This document shows, one piece after another, positions 28,639 to 39,572 of a stretch of DNA of 64,000 nt. Both the position numbers and the translations under genes were made by a program. The stretch comes from Photorhabdus heterorhabditis. GTDB lineage: Bacteria; Pseudomonadota; Gammaproteobacteria; Enterobacterales; Enterobacteriaceae. Where the stretch lies: assembly GCF_018448905.1 (NCBI RefSeq), contig NZ_RCWA01000025.1, positions 1 to 64,000 on the forward strand, in the 5' to 3' direction. Position 1 is the stretch's first letter. The number at the start of each line of letters is the position of its first letter. The notes beneath the pieces were generated by a model. That model did no database searches. It was not told the DNA's origin and saw only the letters and a program-made list of their open reading frames with translations.

Positions 28639-31446
28639 TTATTCGACGTTCAGTGCGTCATTAACCAGCTCTTGCTGTTGCTGCTGGTGAACTGACGTAT
28701 ATCCAACTGCCGGGGAAGCAGACGCAGGACGACCTGCATAACGTAAAGAAGCCCCGAATGGGATCACTTCACGGAAATTGTGCTGACTGCAATACCAGGC
28801 CCCTTGGTTTAACGGCTCTTCCTGGCACCAGACAAAATCGTGCACATGGGCGTACTGTTCCAGTGCTGACTGAACATCCTGATGAGGGAATGGATACAGT
28901 TGCTCAACACGTACAATAGCAACATCGATTTGTTCATTTTTGCGGCGTTGTTCTAGCAGATCGTAGTAAACTTTACCCGCACAGAGCACAACCCGTTTAA
29001 CGTCTTTAGGATCTAGCTCATCAGCTTCACCGATAACCGTCTGGAATTTACCATTAGCCAGTTCATCCAAGCTGGAAATAGCCAATGGATGGCGCAACAG
29101 TGATTTCGGTGACATAACAATCAATGGACGACGCATACCGCGTAGAGCCTGACGGCGGAGCATGTGGTAAACCTGCGCCGGCGTTGACGGCACACAAACC
29201 TGCATGTTCTGTTCTGCACACAATTGCAAATAACGTTCCAGACGAGCGGAAGAGTGTTCAGGCCCCTGACCTTCATAGCCATGAGGTAGCAGCATAACCA
29301 AGCCACACATACGGCCCCATTTCTGCTCACCCGAACTGATGAACTGATCAATAACAACTTGTGCACCGTTAGCAAAATCGCCGAACTGTGCTTCCCAGAT
29401 TGTCAGAGCGCGTGGTTCCGTTGTGGCATAGCCATACTCAAACGCCAACACCGCTTCTTCAGACAGAACAGAATCCCAAACATTAAATGCGCCCTGGCCG
29501 TTATGAACATTCTCCAGAGGAACATAAACAGAACCGTTAGCCTGATTATGGATAACAGCATGCCGATGGAAGAAAGTACCACGGCCCGCATCTTCACCAG
29601 ACAGACGCACTGGAATCCCTTCATCAACCAAAGTCGCATAAGCCAACGTTTCCGCAGCACCCCAGTCAAATAGTTTATCGCCGTTCGCCATCTCTGCGCG
29701 GTCGTGATAAATTTTCGTGACCCGCGAGTGCATTTCCACTTTTTCAGGGACAGAGCTGATACGTCTGCCCAGATCTTGCAAACGCTTCATATCGACTTTA
29801 TATGGGTATTCTTCATCCCATTCGTGATTAAGATAGGGTTCCCATGTAAAGGAGTGCAGCCCCATTGAACGCCACTCTTCAACGACACAGTCACCACGGT
29901 CGAGGGCATCACGATACAGATTAACCATCTCGATCACATCATCGACTGATATCAGATTCTCAGCAACCAGCTTATCAGCATAGATTTTACGTGGAGTTGG
30001 ATGTTTCTTAATTTTCTGATACATCATTGGCTGAGTGGCACTTGGCTCATCAGCTTCGTTATGACCATGACGGCGGTAACATACCAGATCGATCATCACG
30101 TCACGTTTAAAGGCATTACGAAAATCTAAAGCCAGACGGGTAACAAATGCCACCGCTTCTGGATCGTCTGCATTAACGTGGAAAATAGGTGCCTGTACCA
30201 TTTTGATGATATCGGTACAGTATTGTGTTGAACGGGCATCTTTCGGGTTAGACGTTGTAAAACCAATCTGGTTATTGATTACGATACGAATTGTACCACC
30301 AACTTCATAACCACGAGCCTGAGACATGTTCAGGGTTTCCTGCACAACCCCTTGACCAGTAACCGCAGCATCACCGTGGATAGTGATTGGCAATACCATG
30401 TTGCTACGGCCTTCATCCAGACGATCACGGCGGGCGCGCACTGAACCGATAACCACCGGGCTGACAATCTCAAGATGAGATGGGTTAAATGCCAGTGCCA
30501 AATGAACTTTTTCACCTTCGGTTGCAAAGTCAGACGAGAAGCCTTGATGGTATTTCACGTCGCCAGTTCCAAGGTGCTCTTTATGTTTACCCGCGAATTC
30601 ATCAAACAAATCAGCAGGTTTTTTACCTAAGATATTAACCAGAACGTTTAGACGACCACGATGAGCCATCCCCAGCACAACTTCCCGTGTGTCATGTTTA
30701 CCCGCATGGCGGACAAGATCCTTCAACATTGGGATCAGGGCATCACCACCCTCAAGAGAGAAACGCTTCGCTCCCGGAAACTTGGCTCCCAAATAACGTT
30801 CCAAACCTTCGGCTGCCGTCAGTTCTGCCAAGAAGCGCTGCTTTTCTTCTGCGCTAAACTGAGAGCTGACAGTAACAGATTCCAAACGTTGCTGAATCCA
30901 ACGTTTTTCTTCCGTATTGGTGATATGCATGTATTCAGCACCAATAGAACCGCAATAAGTGCGTTTCAGAGCTTCATACAAATCAGCCAGTTTCATCGTT
31001 TCTTTGCCGACAGCAAAAGAACCTACGTTAAATGTTTCTGCAAAATCAGCTTCCGTCAGATTATGGAAAGCAGGATCTAAATCAGGAACATTATCCTGTT
31101 GCCATAATCCCAACGGGTCAAGATTAGCGTTTTGATGACCACGGAAGCGGAATGCGTTAATGAGCTGCAAAACTTTAACTTGTTTTGCATCCATTGCCGG
31201 ATCGCTGACAGAGGAGTGATAACGCGTAGTATCTTTCGCAAGGCGGCGGAAGTAATCACGCGTCTGCGAGTGGAGTTGTTCACCGTTTAGTCCCGCATTC
31301 GGCAATTGTTGAAAGATTTCTCTCCAACTTGCATCAACGGAGTTTGGATCGGTTATATAGTCTTCATAGACTTGCTCTATGTAAGACTGGTTTGAACCAG
31401 CTAAGAAGCTCGAATCTAGCCAGTCCTTCATTGCGCCGTTCTGCAT
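28639..31446 (-). CDS. sucA: 2-oxoglutarate dehydrogenase E1
   Basis: A 935-aa thiamine-diphosphate-dependent E1 that decarboxylates 2-oxoglutarate. MKDWLDSSFLAGSNQSYIEQ near the start is the typical N-terminal motif. MAHRGRLNVLVNILGKKPAD and HGDAAVTGQGVVQETLNMSQ contain substrate and ThDP/Mg-binding residues. YEGQGPEHSSARLERYLQLC is in the C-terminal part. The length matches E. coli (933). An in-frame ATG five codons in (MKDWLD) could also serve as the start. It is the first suc gene and follows a long hairpin after sdhB. Confidence 0.98.
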   Translation of the reverse strand: MQNGAMKDWLDSSFLAGSNQSYIEQVYEDYITDPNSVDASWREIFQQLPNAGLNGEQLHSQTRDYFRRLAKDTTRYHSSVSDPAMDAKQVKVLQLINAFRFRGHQNANLDPLGLWQQDNVPDLDPAFHNLTEADFAETFNVGSFAVGKETMKLADLYEALKRTYCGSIGAEYMHITNTEEKRWIQQRLESVTVSSQFSAEEKQRFLAELTAAEGLERYLGAKFPGAKRFSLEGGDALIPMLKDLVRHAGKHDTREVVLGMAHRGRLNVLVNILGKKPADLFDEFAGKHKEHLGTGDVKYHQGFSSDFATEGEKVHLALAFNPSHLEIVSPVVIGSVRARRDRLDEGRSNMVLPITIHGDAAVTGQGVVQETLNMSQARGYEVGGTIRIVINNQIGFTTSNPKDARSTQYCTDIIKMVQAPIFHVNADDPEAVAFVTRLALDFRNAFKRDVMIDLVCYRRHGHNEADEPSATQPMMYQKIKKHPTPRKIYADKLVAENLISVDDVIEMVNLYRDALDRGDCVVEEWRSMGLHSFTWEPYLNHEWDEEYPYKVDMKRLQDLGRRISSVPEKVEMHSRVTKIYHDRAEMANGDKLFDWGAAETLAYATLVDEGIPVRLSGEDAGRGTFFHRHAVIHNQANGSVYVPLENVHNGQGAFNVWDSVLSEEAVLAFEYGYATTEPRALTIWEAQFGDFANGAQVVIDQFISSGEQKWGRMCGLVMLLPHGYEGQGPEHSSARLERYLQLCAEQNMQVCVPSTPAQVYHMLRRQALRGMRRPLIVMSPKSLLRHPLAISSLDELANGKFQTVIGEADELDPKDVKRVVLCAGKVYYDLLEQRRKNEQIDVAIVRVEQLYPFPHQDVQSALEQYAHVHDFVWCQEEPLNQGAWYCSQHNFREVIPFGASLRYAGRPASASPAVGYTSVHQQQQQELVNDALNVE

Positions 31447-31573
31447 TGTGATCCCTTAAGCTTTAAAAGCTTTAGTTTTCGCCGTGGTTAACTTACCGCT
31501 TAAATGCGGTATCGATAAAAGGTTCATTTGGACGTGCTTTATGCATGTTCTATTTTGGGTTTCGGAACCCTTC

Positions 31574-31616
31574 AAGGAACCTTTAAAAACCCTTTAACGG
31601 TTTTTAAAGGTTCCTT
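31574..31616 (-). other. 18-bp perfect hairpin in the sdhB-sucA gap
   Basis: The arm AAGGAACCTTTAAAAACC (31574-31591) and its exact complement (31599-31616) flank a 7-nt loop. It lies between sdhB (stop 31710) and sucA (start 31446). No T tract follows on the minus strand, so it is more likely an RNA-stability or partial attenuation element than a full terminator. Confidence 0.7.
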
Positions 31617-31709
31617 GCCTCAAAGCTTTAATCATCATTAGCAGTTGGCAACTCACAATTCTCAATTCTTTGTGCCCTCCGCAGATAAACTTCACGGAGG
31701 GCTAGCCAA

Positions 31710-32426
31710 TTATGCACTATGTTTTAACAACATAGACTTAATATGGCCAATAGCTTTTGTTGGATTCAACCCTTTAGGGCACACACTGACACAGTTCATG
31801 ATACTATGGCAGCGGAAAACGCTGAAAGCATCATTCAGATTATCTAATCGTGAATCTGTTTCAGTATCACGGCTGTCGATCAGGAAGCGATACGCTGCCA
31901 GCAAGCCCGCAGGTCCGATAAACTTATCAGGATTCCACCAAAATGACGGACAAGACGTTGAACAACATGCACACAGAATACACTCGTACAGACCATCCAG
32001 TTTTTCCCTTTGTGCAGGTGACTGTAAGTGCTCACGAGCCGGCGGATTTTTACCATCATTCAGCAAATATGGGCGAATTTTCTCATATTGTGCATAAAAC
32101 TGCCCCATATCTACAATCAGGTCACGGATAACCGGTAAACCTGGCAGAGGACGGATAACAATTTTCTTGCGGCCACGCCGCAAAGCCGAAACAGGTGTAA
32201 TACAGGCCAGACCATTTTTACCATTCATATTAAGGCCATCAGAACCACAAACACCTTCACGGCAAGAACGACGAAAAGAGAGTGTCGGGTCCTGCTCTTT
32301 AAGCTGAATTAATGCATCCAGCAACATCATGTCACGCCCTTCTTCTGCTTCCAGCGTGTAATCCTGCATACGAGGTGCGCTGTCAACATCCGGGTTGTAA
32401 CGATAAATCGAAAATTCAAGTTTCAT
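31710..32426 (-). CDS. sdhB: Succinate dehydrogenase iron-sulfur subunit
   Basis: A 238-aa electron-transfer subunit. SCREGVCGSDG holds the [2Fe-2S] ligands. CILCACCSTSCPSFWW and CHSIMNCVSVCPKGLNP hold the [4Fe-4S] and [3Fe-4S] ligands. It carries electrons from SdhA to ubiquinone at SdhCD. The length equals E. coli SdhB. It starts 37 nt after sdhA and ends the sdh genes; suc genes follow after a hairpin-containing gap. Confidence 0.98.
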   Translation of the reverse strand: MKLEFSIYRYNPDVDSAPRMQDYTLEAEEGRDMMLLDALIQLKEQDPTLSFRRSCREGVCGSDGLNMNGKNGLACITPVSALRRGRKKIVIRPLPGLPVIRDLIVDMGQFYAQYEKIRPYLLNDGKNPPAREHLQSPAQREKLDGLYECILCACCSTSCPSFWWNPDKFIGPAGLLAAYRFLIDSRDTETDSRLDNLNDAFSVFRCHSIMNCVSVCPKGLNPTKAIGHIKSMLLKHSA

Positions 32427-32463
32427 AATCTATTCCTCCGCAACTGGATTATTCAGCAACTCA

Positions 32464-34230
32464 TTAGTAAGTACGCGCTTTCGGCGGGAATGCTTCACGC
32501 AGTTTTGGCTGCATGTTGACATTACGACGAGTCATAGTTTCAGTTTGCGGTAGATAGAGGGTATGACATAACCAGTTCGCATCATCACGATCAGGATAGT
32601 CGAAACGGCTGTGAGCACCACGACTCTCAGTACGGAAATTAGCAGTAACAGCTGTAGAAAATGCCGTTTCCATCAGGTTATCAAGCTCTAAACACTCAAT
32701 ACGTTGGGTATTAAACTCTGATGAAGTATCATCCAAACGCGCACTCTTCAAACGTTCACGGATAACCTTCAGCTCTTCTAAACCTTTCGCCATTGCATCA
32801 CCTTCACGGAATACAGAGAAGTTGTTCTGCATACAAGCCTGCAAATCTTTACGAATTTTAACTGGATCTTCACCAGTACGGCAGTTATTCCAACGGTTCA
32901 GACGCTGCATTGATGCTTCAATATCAGATTCGCTGGCTTCACGGCTGGTACCTTGCTCCATCAGAGACTCTTTCAGGTGCAAACCGGCAGAACGGCCAAA
33001 CACTACTAAGTCCAACAGTGAGTTACCCCCCAAACGGTTTGCGCCATGAACTGATACACAGGCAATTTCACCCACAGCGAACAAGCCCGGAATAACAACA
33101 TCTTCGCCTTTCTCGTTAATAGTCAGCGCTTGACCGGTAACTTTAGTCGGGATTCCCCCCATCATATAGTGACAAGTTGGAATAACCGGAATAGGTTCTT
33201 TTACCGGATCAACGTGTGCAAAAGTACGGGACAGTTCGAGAATGCCCGGCAGACGAGACTCCAACACATCTTTGCCCAAATGATCCAGTTTTAGCTTAGC
33301 ATGAGGCCCCCAAGGACCTTCACAACCACGGCCTTCGCGGATTTCGATCATAATGGAACGCGCGACCACATCACGACCCGCCAAATCTTTGGCATTTGGC
33401 GCGTAACGCTCCATAAAGCGCTCGCCATCCTTATTGAGCAAATAACCACCTTCACCACGGCAACCTTCTGTCACCAGAACACCCGCGCCTGCAATACCGG
33501 TTGGGTGGAATTGCCACATTTCCATATCCTGCACCGGTACACCTGCACGCAGCGCCATACCTACACCATCACCGGTATTAATGTGAGCATTAGTTGTAGA
33601 TTGATAAATACGACCAGCACCACCTGTTGCTAAAATAGTTGCCTTCGCCTTGAAATAAACGACTTCGCCGGTTTCAATACTGATAGCAGTGCAGCCAACA
33701 ATACTGCCATCCTGATTTTTAACCAGATCCAACGAATACCATTCAGAAAAAATAGTGGTGTGATTTTTTAAGTTCTGCTGATACAGAGTGTGCAACAGTG
33801 CATGACCGGTTCGGTCTGCGGCTGCGGCTGTACGTGCGGCCTGTTCACCACCAAAGTTTTTTGACTGGCCGCCGAATGGACGCTGATAAATACGACCATC
33901 ATCTAGACGAGAAAATGGCAATCCCATGTGTTCCAGTTCCAGAATTGCCTCTGGACCGGTCTTACACATGTATTCAATCGCATCCTGGTCACCGATATAG
34001 TCAGAACCTTTCACCGTGTCATACATATGCCATTCCCAGTTATCTTCGTGGGAATTACCCAACGCAACAGTGATACCACCCTGCGCGGATACTGTATGAG
34101 AACGGGTTGGGAATACTTTAGAAATTAAAGCACAGGATAATCCCATTTGTGAAATTTGCAGCGCGGCACGCATACCTGCCCCACCTGCACCAATAACGAC
34201 TGCGTCAAACTCTCTTACTGGCAGTTTCAT
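32464..34230 (-). CDS. sdhA: Succinate dehydrogenase flavoprotein subunit
   Basis: A 588-aa flavoprotein. [13 protein letters not shown] (about 14-26) is the FAD dinucleotide-binding motif. His45, in [11 protein letters not shown], is the covalent FAD attachment site. [13 protein letters not shown] and [19 protein letters not shown] are substrate-site segments. It oxidises succinate to fumarate at the cytoplasmic face of the inner membrane. It begins immediately after the sdhD stop. Confidence 0.98.
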   Translation of the reverse strand: MKLPVREFDAVVIGAGGAGMRAALQISQMGLSCALISKVFPTRSHTVSAQGGITVALGNSHEDNWEWHMYDTVKGSDYIGDQDAIEYMCKTGPEAILELEHMGLPFSRLDDGRIYQRPFGGQSKNFGGEQAARTAAAADRTGHALLHTLYQQNLKNHTTIFSEWYSLDLVKNQDGSIVGCTAISIETGEVVYFKAKATILATGGAGRIYQSTTNAHINTGDGVGMALRAGVPVQDMEMWQFHPTGIAGAGVLVTEGCRGEGGYLLNKDGERFMERYAPNAKDLAGRDVVARSIMIEIREGRGCEGPWGPHAKLKLDHLGKDVLESRLPGILELSRTFAHVDPVKEPIPVIPTCHYMMGGIPTKVTGQALTINEKGEDVVIPGLFAVGEIACVSVHGANRLGGNSLLDLVVFGRSAGLHLKESLMEQGTSREASESDIEASMQRLNRWNNCRTGEDPVKIRKDLQACMQNNFSVFREGDAMAKGLEELKVIRERLKSARLDDTSSEFNTQRIECLELDNLMETAFSTAVTANFRTESRGAHSRFDYPDRDDANWLCHTLYLPQTETMTRRNVNMQPKLREAFPPKARTY

Positions 34231-34578
34231 CTATACACCCCACACCACAATTGTTCCGTAAATTAAGTAAGCCATAAGTGCAACGACAATCGCCAGTTGC
34301 AACACCAAACGCAGTGCCAGCGGCTTTACATAGTCAGTTAGTACTTGCCACATACCAATCCAAGCGTGAGCCAGAATGGAAAACAGCGCCAGCACAGTGA
34401 AGACTTTAGTGATGGATGAGGAAAAGAAACCCCGCCAGACTTCATAAGTGATATCCGACGTTACAGCAACAAAGCCCAAAATATAGATAACATATAGAAC
34501 AATAATGATTGCGGACGCGCGCAACAATAACCAATCATGGATACCCGTGCGACCCAATGCAGATGCGTTACTTACCAT
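34231..34578 (-). CDS. sdhD: Succinate dehydrogenase membrane anchor SdhD
   Basis: A 115-aa protein with three transmembrane helices ([60 protein letters not shown]). [13 protein letters not shown] contains the haem b ligand His and the residues that help form the ubiquinone site. It overlaps sdhC by 7 nt and abuts sdhA. Confidence 0.96.
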   Translation of the reverse strand: MVSNASALGRTGIHDWLLLRASAIIIVLYVIYILGFVAVTSDITYEVWRGFFSSSITKVFTVLALFSILAHAWIGMWQVLTDYVKPLALRLVLQLAIVVALMAYLIYGTIVVWGV

Positions 34579-34961
34579 ACCAGTACTCCAGCCAGAATCG
34601 ACAAGATAACGGAAAGCGCGATTGCCACTTTGGCAGAAGCACTACCGACCGCTAAGTTTTCTTCCAAATAGCCGAAATCCATCAGCAAGTGGCGGATACC
34701 ACCACAAATATGGTAAGCCAGTGCAGTCAGAATACCCCACACAATAAACTTAGCAAAAAAGCTCGTCATAATATCGGCGGCTTGCTGAAAACCTTCTTGC
34801 GAGGAAAGAGACATCCCTAACAACCAGAGGAGAATTCCTACTGCTATGAAAGTGATGACGCCAGAGACACGGTGCAAGATCGAGGCTACTGCAGAAACTG
34901 GGAAGTGTATCGTCTGCAAATCAAGGTTGACAGGTCTTTGTTTTTTCACAATTTTGCCCAC
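34572..34961 (-). CDS. sdhC: Succinate dehydrogenase cytochrome b556 subunit SdhC
   Basis: A 129-aa membrane subunit. [20 protein letters not shown] and [10 protein letters not shown] are the SdhC signature, with quinone-site Ser and Arg. [14 protein letters not shown] carries the haem ligand His. It has three helices. It is the first gene of sdhCDAB-sucABCD, transcribed divergently from gltA. A CRP-like palindrome lies about 240 bp upstream. Confidence 0.96.
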   Translation of the reverse strand: MGKIVKKQRPVNLDLQTIHFPVSAVASILHRVSGVITFIAVGILLWLLGMSLSSQEGFQQAADIMTSFFAKFIVWGILTALAYHICGGIRHLLMDFGYLEENLAVGSASAKVAIALSVILSILAGVLVW

Positions 34962-35832
34962 ACAGCTCTTTTATTATTTTCCTTCCTCCGGACCTGGGCG
35001 GAAATCAGACAGCGATAAGGGGATACAAAGACACAACATTTAATCAAACGGTAGATCCTTCATGTTAAAAAATGTTGTGATTTGGTTACGCTGGGTGCTC
35101 CTACATCAGGGTAATCCGGAGACCTGGCGGCAGTATATGTGCTTCACATTATTATTACAATTCCAACACAATATGATTAGCTACATTTCCACTGAACAGT
35201 GATTGAGATCACGATTCAAACATATTGCACAAAATTAATTATCTTGTTTGACAAACTTTAAACATTTATCTTACATATATGGTTGAAAACACTTTTGAGA
35301 TTGATTTCCGATAAGAGGAAAGACTTCCCGAAAAGCTAAAGTTATGTAACTGTGTAGTCCGCACGAATCATAATGGTTTTTGTAGTCAATGCATAAAACA
35401 TAACACACAAAAACTCGCTAACAATCTAAAAATCATTGTTGCCCGGGGTGAAATTTCAGCCTTAAATGTGATATTAGCCTGATTTCAAATTTTCTCCGGT
35501 AGCACAATGCCAGGAAGGCGCAGTATAAGAACCTATTCCAATAGGCATCATTGGCGTAGGCCATTCTGGTCAATAAATTAAGGGCGCAGCCGCATGCAGA
35601 AACCAGAATATGCACGGCAGTATGTGAGAAGCGATTCATTGATAAATCGCTCACTTGCGCGGGCCACACTAAGGTGCATTCAAAAGCTAGCGCTTTTGTC
35701 AGAGCACTACCCAGGTCAGCTCTTAACGACAAAGAATGGCAAATAGAATAGCCTGATGAGATAGACTTTACATCGTGTCTTTCCGCTGCGGTTGTTAAGA
35801 GTTATAAAAATGAAAGTGCTAAGGAGACTGTA
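34962..35832. other. sdhC-gltA divergent intergenic region
   Basis: 871 bp of regulatory DNA between two divergent TCA operons, unusually long. A CRP-like palindrome is at 35198-35213. A 100-codon frame at 35433-35732 on the minus strand starts at TTG without a ribosome site and matches nothing I recognise; I treat it as unproven. The gltA ribosome site is AAGGAG just before 35833. Confidence 0.6.
35198..35213. promoter_or_regulatory. Candidate CRP site upstream of sdhC
   Basis: AGTGATTGAGATCACG fits the CRP pattern TGTGA-N6-TCACA with GTGA and TCAC arms exact. E. coli sdh is activated by CRP, which supports the assignment. It lies in the sdhC-gltA divergent region. Confidence 0.5.
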
Positions 35833-37116
35833 ATGGCAGATAACAAAGCAACTCTAACCCCAGATGGTACAGTTGCTATTGAATTGGACGTGCTAACACC
35901 TACCCTGGGGTCTAAAGTAATCGACGTTCGTACTCTCGGCTCCGAAGGTTTTTTTACCTACGACCCTGGTTTTACTTCAACAGCATCTTGCGAATCCAAG
36001 ATCACCTACATTGATGGCAACGAAGGCATATTACTTCACCGTGGTTTTCCTATCGACCAACTAGCGACAAAATCCAATTATCTGGAAGTCTGCTATATCC
36101 TGCTGTATGGCGAAACACCAACACAAGAACAGTTTGATAAATTCAAAAAAATCATTACCCGTCATACGATGATCCACGAACAGATCAATCGGTTGTTTAA
36201 TGGCTTCCGCCGTGATTCCCACCCGATGGCGGTGCTGTGCGGTGTCACGGGCGCTTTGGCTGCTTTCTATCACGATGCTCTGGATGTGAACAATCCGCAT
36301 CACCGTGACATTACTGCATATCGTCTGCTGTCCAAAATGCCAACAGTGGCGGCAATGTGCTACAAATACTCTATTGGTCAGCCATTCGTTTATCCACGCA
36401 ATGATCTTTCCTATGCAGGAAACTTCCTGCACATGATGTTCGCTACACCATGCGAAGAGTACAAGGTGAACCCGGTACTAGAACGTGCTATGGATCGCAT
36501 TCTTATTCTGCATGCCGACCATGAACAGAACGCATCTACCTCTACAGTACGTACTGCGGGTTCTTCCGGTGCTAATCCATTTGCCTGTATTGCCGCGGGT
36601 ATCGCTTCACTTTGGGGACCGGCTCATGGTGGCGCAAACGAAGCTTGCTTACGAATGCTGGAAGAAATTCAGTCGGTTGAACACATTCCTGAATTTATTG
36701 CCCGCGCCAAAGACAAAAACGACGCTTTCCGCCTGATGGGATTTGGTCATCGTGTTTACAAAAACTATGACCCACGCGCAACAGTCATGCGTGAAACCTG
36801 CCACGAAGTGTTAGATGAGCTTGGGCTGAATGACAGTCTGCTAGAAGTTGCTATGGAACTTGAGCGTATTGCTCTGCATGACCCGTATTTTATTGAGAAG
36901 AAACTGTATCCGAACGTGGATTTCTACTCTGGTATCATCCTGAAAGCAATGGGGATTCCATCCACTATGTTCACTGTCATTTTTGCAATTGCCCGTACCA
37001 TCGGCTGGATTGCCCATTGGAACGAAATGCATGATGACGGTGTAAAAATCGCCCGTCCTCGTCAACTCTACACTGGCTATACACAGCGAGATTTCCAAAG
37101 CCAGTTGGAAAAATAA
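35833..37116 (+). CDS. gltA: Citrate synthase
   Basis: A 427-aa type II (hexameric, NADH-sensitive) citrate synthase, which condenses acetyl-CoA and oxaloacetate. The active site is [10 protein letters not shown] with His265. [13 protein letters not shown] holds the second catalytic His. The Asp is in the late [13 protein letters not shown] segment. The length equals the E. coli enzyme. AAGGAG lies just before the ATG. It is divergent from sdhCDAB, as in E. coli. Confidence 0.98.
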   Translation: MADNKATLTPDGTVAIELDVLTPTLGSKVIDVRTLGSEGFFTYDPGFTSTASCESKITYIDGNEGILLHRGFPIDQLATKSNYLEVCYILLYGETPTQEQFDKFKKIITRHTMIHEQINRLFNGFRRDSHPMAVLCGVTGALAAFYHDALDVNNPHHRDITAYRLLSKMPTVAAMCYKYSIGQPFVYPRNDLSYAGNFLHMMFATPCEEYKVNPVLERAMDRILILHADHEQNASTSTVRTAGSSGANPFACIAAGIASLWGPAHGGANEACLRMLEEIQSVEHIPEFIARAKDKNDAFRLMGFGHRVYKNYDPRATVMRETCHEVLDELGLNDSLLEVAMELERIALHDPYFIEKKLYPNVDFYSGIILKAMGIPSTMFTVIFAIARTIGWIAHWNEMHDDGVKIARPRQLYTGYTQRDFQSQLEK

Positions 37117-37404
37117 TAATTAAATCCGATTACGATAAGGGCAAAGCTGTGACTTGATAGTTAGGGCTTTTATTTAATTGGACAGATATTCGATAAGATT
37201 TAGTGCCAATACAATCACTACTGAAATTGATCTGGCTATCTTACTTGTGTATGCTCGTTTTAAGAGCAGGTACTAAGCTACCCTGTTCTCTAAATGATCG
37301 AACGTAGCCTCCCGTTTGCGTGTGTAGCCAGATCACCGAGATCAAAACTCACAATTCTATGAAGCGGATAGAACAACGCTAGTTAAAAAGTTTATAAAAA
37401 CTTT

Positions 37405-37427
37405 GAAGCCCACTTTCGGTGGGCTTC
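37405..37427. terminator. Stem-loop between gltA and ybgI
   Basis: GAAGCCCAC / GTGGGCTTC with a 5-nt loop. It lies 30 bp after the ybgI stop (minus strand), where the continuation AAAGTTTTTATAAAC is T-rich. It is 290 bp after gltA. The remainder of 37117-37456 shows nothing else clear. Confidence 0.65.
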
Positions 37428-37456
37428 GCTTATTCCTGACTAACGTATAAACCGAA

Positions 37457-38203
37457 TCAAACCGGGTTTGGAATATCGATAAAAGTAACATCTAACCCAT
37501 AATTATCCGCCAACCACTCACCTAAAGCTTTAATGCCATAACGTTCAGTGGCATGATGACCAGCCGCATAAAAATGCAGTCCCATCTCACGGGCAGTATG
37601 AACCGTCTGTTCCGACGCTTCACCAGTAATAAAAGCATCAACACCGAATTCGGCCGCCTGCTGAATAAAACTCTGACCTCCACCAGTACACCAGGCAAGA
37701 GTGCGAATCTCTGCGGGTGCGTTATCGCCCACATGCAACGCTTTGCGACCAAGCACCTGTTCAATACGTGCAGCTAACTCTACCGGCGTCAGTGGCTGCT
37801 CAAATTCCCCATATGGTACATACGTATCAATCAGTCCGACAACTTTTGCACCAATCTGACGAGCCAGTTGTACGTTATTTCCCAATACTGAATGAGCATC
37901 AAGCGGCAGATGATAGCCATATAAATTTATATCATTACAAAGTAGCGTTTTCAGACGATTACGTTTCATATTACGAATCACCACCGGCTCATTTTTCCAA
38001 AAATAGCCATGATGAACGATCACCGCATCAGCCTGATAGCGAACCGCTTCATCCAATAAAGCCTGGCAAGCTGTGACACCAGTAACGACCCGCTGAATAT
38101 GAGCACGCCCTTCAACCTGTAGGCCATTGGGCGCATAATCCTGAAACTCTCTGATATGCAATTCTTCATTAATCACGTTTTCCAGCTCAATATTATGCAT
38201 CAT
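37457..38203 (-). CDS. ybgI: Nif3-like dinuclear metal centre protein YbgI
   Basis: A 248-aa Nif3/GTP cyclohydrolase 1 type 2-like protein. The start is the first of tandem ATGs (38203), with AGGA 5 nt upstream, and gives MMHNIELENVI matching E. coli YbgI. A much longer upstream extension is not supported. Metal-ligand motifs are VIVHHGYFW near the N-terminus and AGHHATERYGIKAL near the C-terminus. E. coli YbgI forms a toroidal hexamer; the substrate is unknown. A stem-loop follows. Confidence 0.95.
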   Translation of the reverse strand: MMHNIELENVINEELHIREFQDYAPNGLQVEGRAHIQRVVTGVTACQALLDEAVRYQADAVIVHHGYFWKNEPVVIRNMKRNRLKTLLCNDINLYGYHLPLDAHSVLGNNVQLARQIGAKVVGLIDTYVPYGEFEQPLTPVELAARIEQVLGRKALHVGDNAPAEIRTLAWCTGGGQSFIQQAAEFGVDAFITGEASEQTVHTAREMGLHFYAAGHHATERYGIKALGEWLADNYGLDVTFIDIPNPV

Positions 38204-38386
38204 ATTCGTCCTATATTTTAATTGTGTGGAAGTAACATACTCATCCACACCCGCTATAGTAAATAGGCTTGATTGATTTTTCTGATCCCTGAAAACAAAA
38301 CGCCCTGCCAGAATCAACGGGCAAGGCGTCAAACTATTTATCAACCGCAGAAAACCAAGTTAACTTGATATCCCGCTAACCAAACA

Positions 38387-38596
38387 TTAATTATTTCTGA
38401 CTGTAATAACCAACTCTGATTGTGCTAACCATACTGGCTTATCACTGGTTTTTATCCATACACGGTACAAATAACTGTAAAAACGCGTGCGATCACGGCG
38501 GAACAGCATAATCGGTAGCGCCAACACACCTAACGTCACAGCACTGATACGACGTAAGAGAACCTGATGCCAAGGATATTTACGATATACAGACAT
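38387..38596 (-). CDS. ybfA: YbfA family protein (DUF2517)
   Basis: A 69-aa small protein starting [20 protein letters not shown], with a hydrophobic segment near 18-32 and [20 protein letters not shown], closely resembling E. coli YbfA. GGAGG lies 7 nt before the ATG. Its function is unknown. In E. coli ybfA lies beside kdpFABC; here a toxin-antitoxin segment and ERIC copies separate them. Confidence 0.9.
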   Translation of the reverse strand: MSVYRKYPWHQVLLRRISAVTLGVLALPIMLFRRDRTRFYSYLYRVWIKTSDKPVWLAQSELVITVRNN

Positions 38597-39116
38597 ATAG
38601 ACCCTCCTTTAAAAAGACCCCACTTTTTTGCGGAATCTCAAAAACAACAATCTGTAAATTGTCTAAAATTTTATCGGATAAAATGAAAATTTACCACTTT
38701 CAATCCCCATTTTTAGGGTTATTTATCGTTACTTTTTTCACTATATGTAATTTCATTACAAAAAACATGATAAGAATGTAATATTAAAAACAAATTATAA
38801 ACATTTTATTAACGACGGGTGAAAACGTTAATAATAAACAATACCAAAGTTCAGTGTTTTGCTGCCTGACTGTCCAATAATCATCGTCAAAATCACTTTT
38901 TTATGAAAGAGAATAATCAGATCATTTTAATGACGAAAAGTTCTATAAAAAGTAAGATCCGGTCCTTTGCTTATTTTACATTTATCCAACCTGCTATAAC
39001 CATTTAAAAACACAAATACAGAGAAATTAAAGCTTTATATAAAAGGTAGATTTAACTCAGTTCACTCTCTTTTTAGCGGGATATACTCAAGTGTTTTTTC
39101 GCCATTATTTTACAAA
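38597..39116. other. AT-rich gap upstream of ybfA
   Basis: No gene supported. Positions 39046-39150 share blocks (GGTAGATTTAACTCA; TTATTTTAC; CATAAAAA) with 8944-9125. Otherwise I see only AT-rich sequence. Confidence 0.55.
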
Positions 39117-39281
39117 TTAATTCATAAAAATAACGTAATGAAAAAGGGATATAGAGTTCAGATCGGGCTGCTCCTTCAAATCCCAAATAAACGCATTTTC
39201 TGGCAACCATTGGAACAACAAGGAATTTTTTTCCAACATAGGCATAATCTGTGTAGCATTTCGAATCTGAGTAATTCTCAT
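39117..39281 (-). pseudogene. Possible metallo-beta-lactamase-fold hydrolase remnant
   Basis: The 54-codon frame from ATG 39281 begins MRITQIRNATQI. This matches the usual start of a family of MBL-fold metallohydrolases (M-K-I-T-x-I-R-N-A-T-Q). It then diverges at once and ends FHYVIFMN. The metal-binding HxHxDH motif is absent. It is probably a leftover N-terminus; this is a weak assignment. Confidence 0.35.
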
Positions 39282-39530
39282 ATTCTTCTCCTTAAACTCT
39301 AGTGACAGAGATGCTACAACACTCATGCCTGATAGTGATTTAAGCACCTCTCTTAAAATAATTAATTTTTTGCTCAAACTTCTGTGAACAAATATTATTC
39401 TCTTAGTAAGGTCCCCCCATATTTCTAAGCTTGATAGGGGCTGTTATTTCAACGTTTTTCCAATAGACCAAGTCCTATAAAAAACTCAGAGTGAATCCAG
39501 ATACGAAATGTATAGCTATTAGTTACACGA

Positions 39531-39562
39531 TTGCTACAATGACTATCTGCCAATTTGCTACA
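39531..39562 (+). promoter_or_regulatory. Direct repeat in the tacAT promoter region
   Basis: TTGCTACA occurs at 39531-39538 and again at 39555-39562, 24 bp apart and just before the antitoxin ATG. TA operons are autoregulated by the antitoxin-toxin complex, so this may be the operator or contain the -35 element. Confidence 0.35.
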
Positions 39563-39572
39563 CAGGTGATTT

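Noticed and set aside
35433-35732. A 99-codon minus-strand ORF between sdhC and gltA
   Set aside because: It starts at TTG without a ribosome site and I recognise no family; it remains possible but unsupported.
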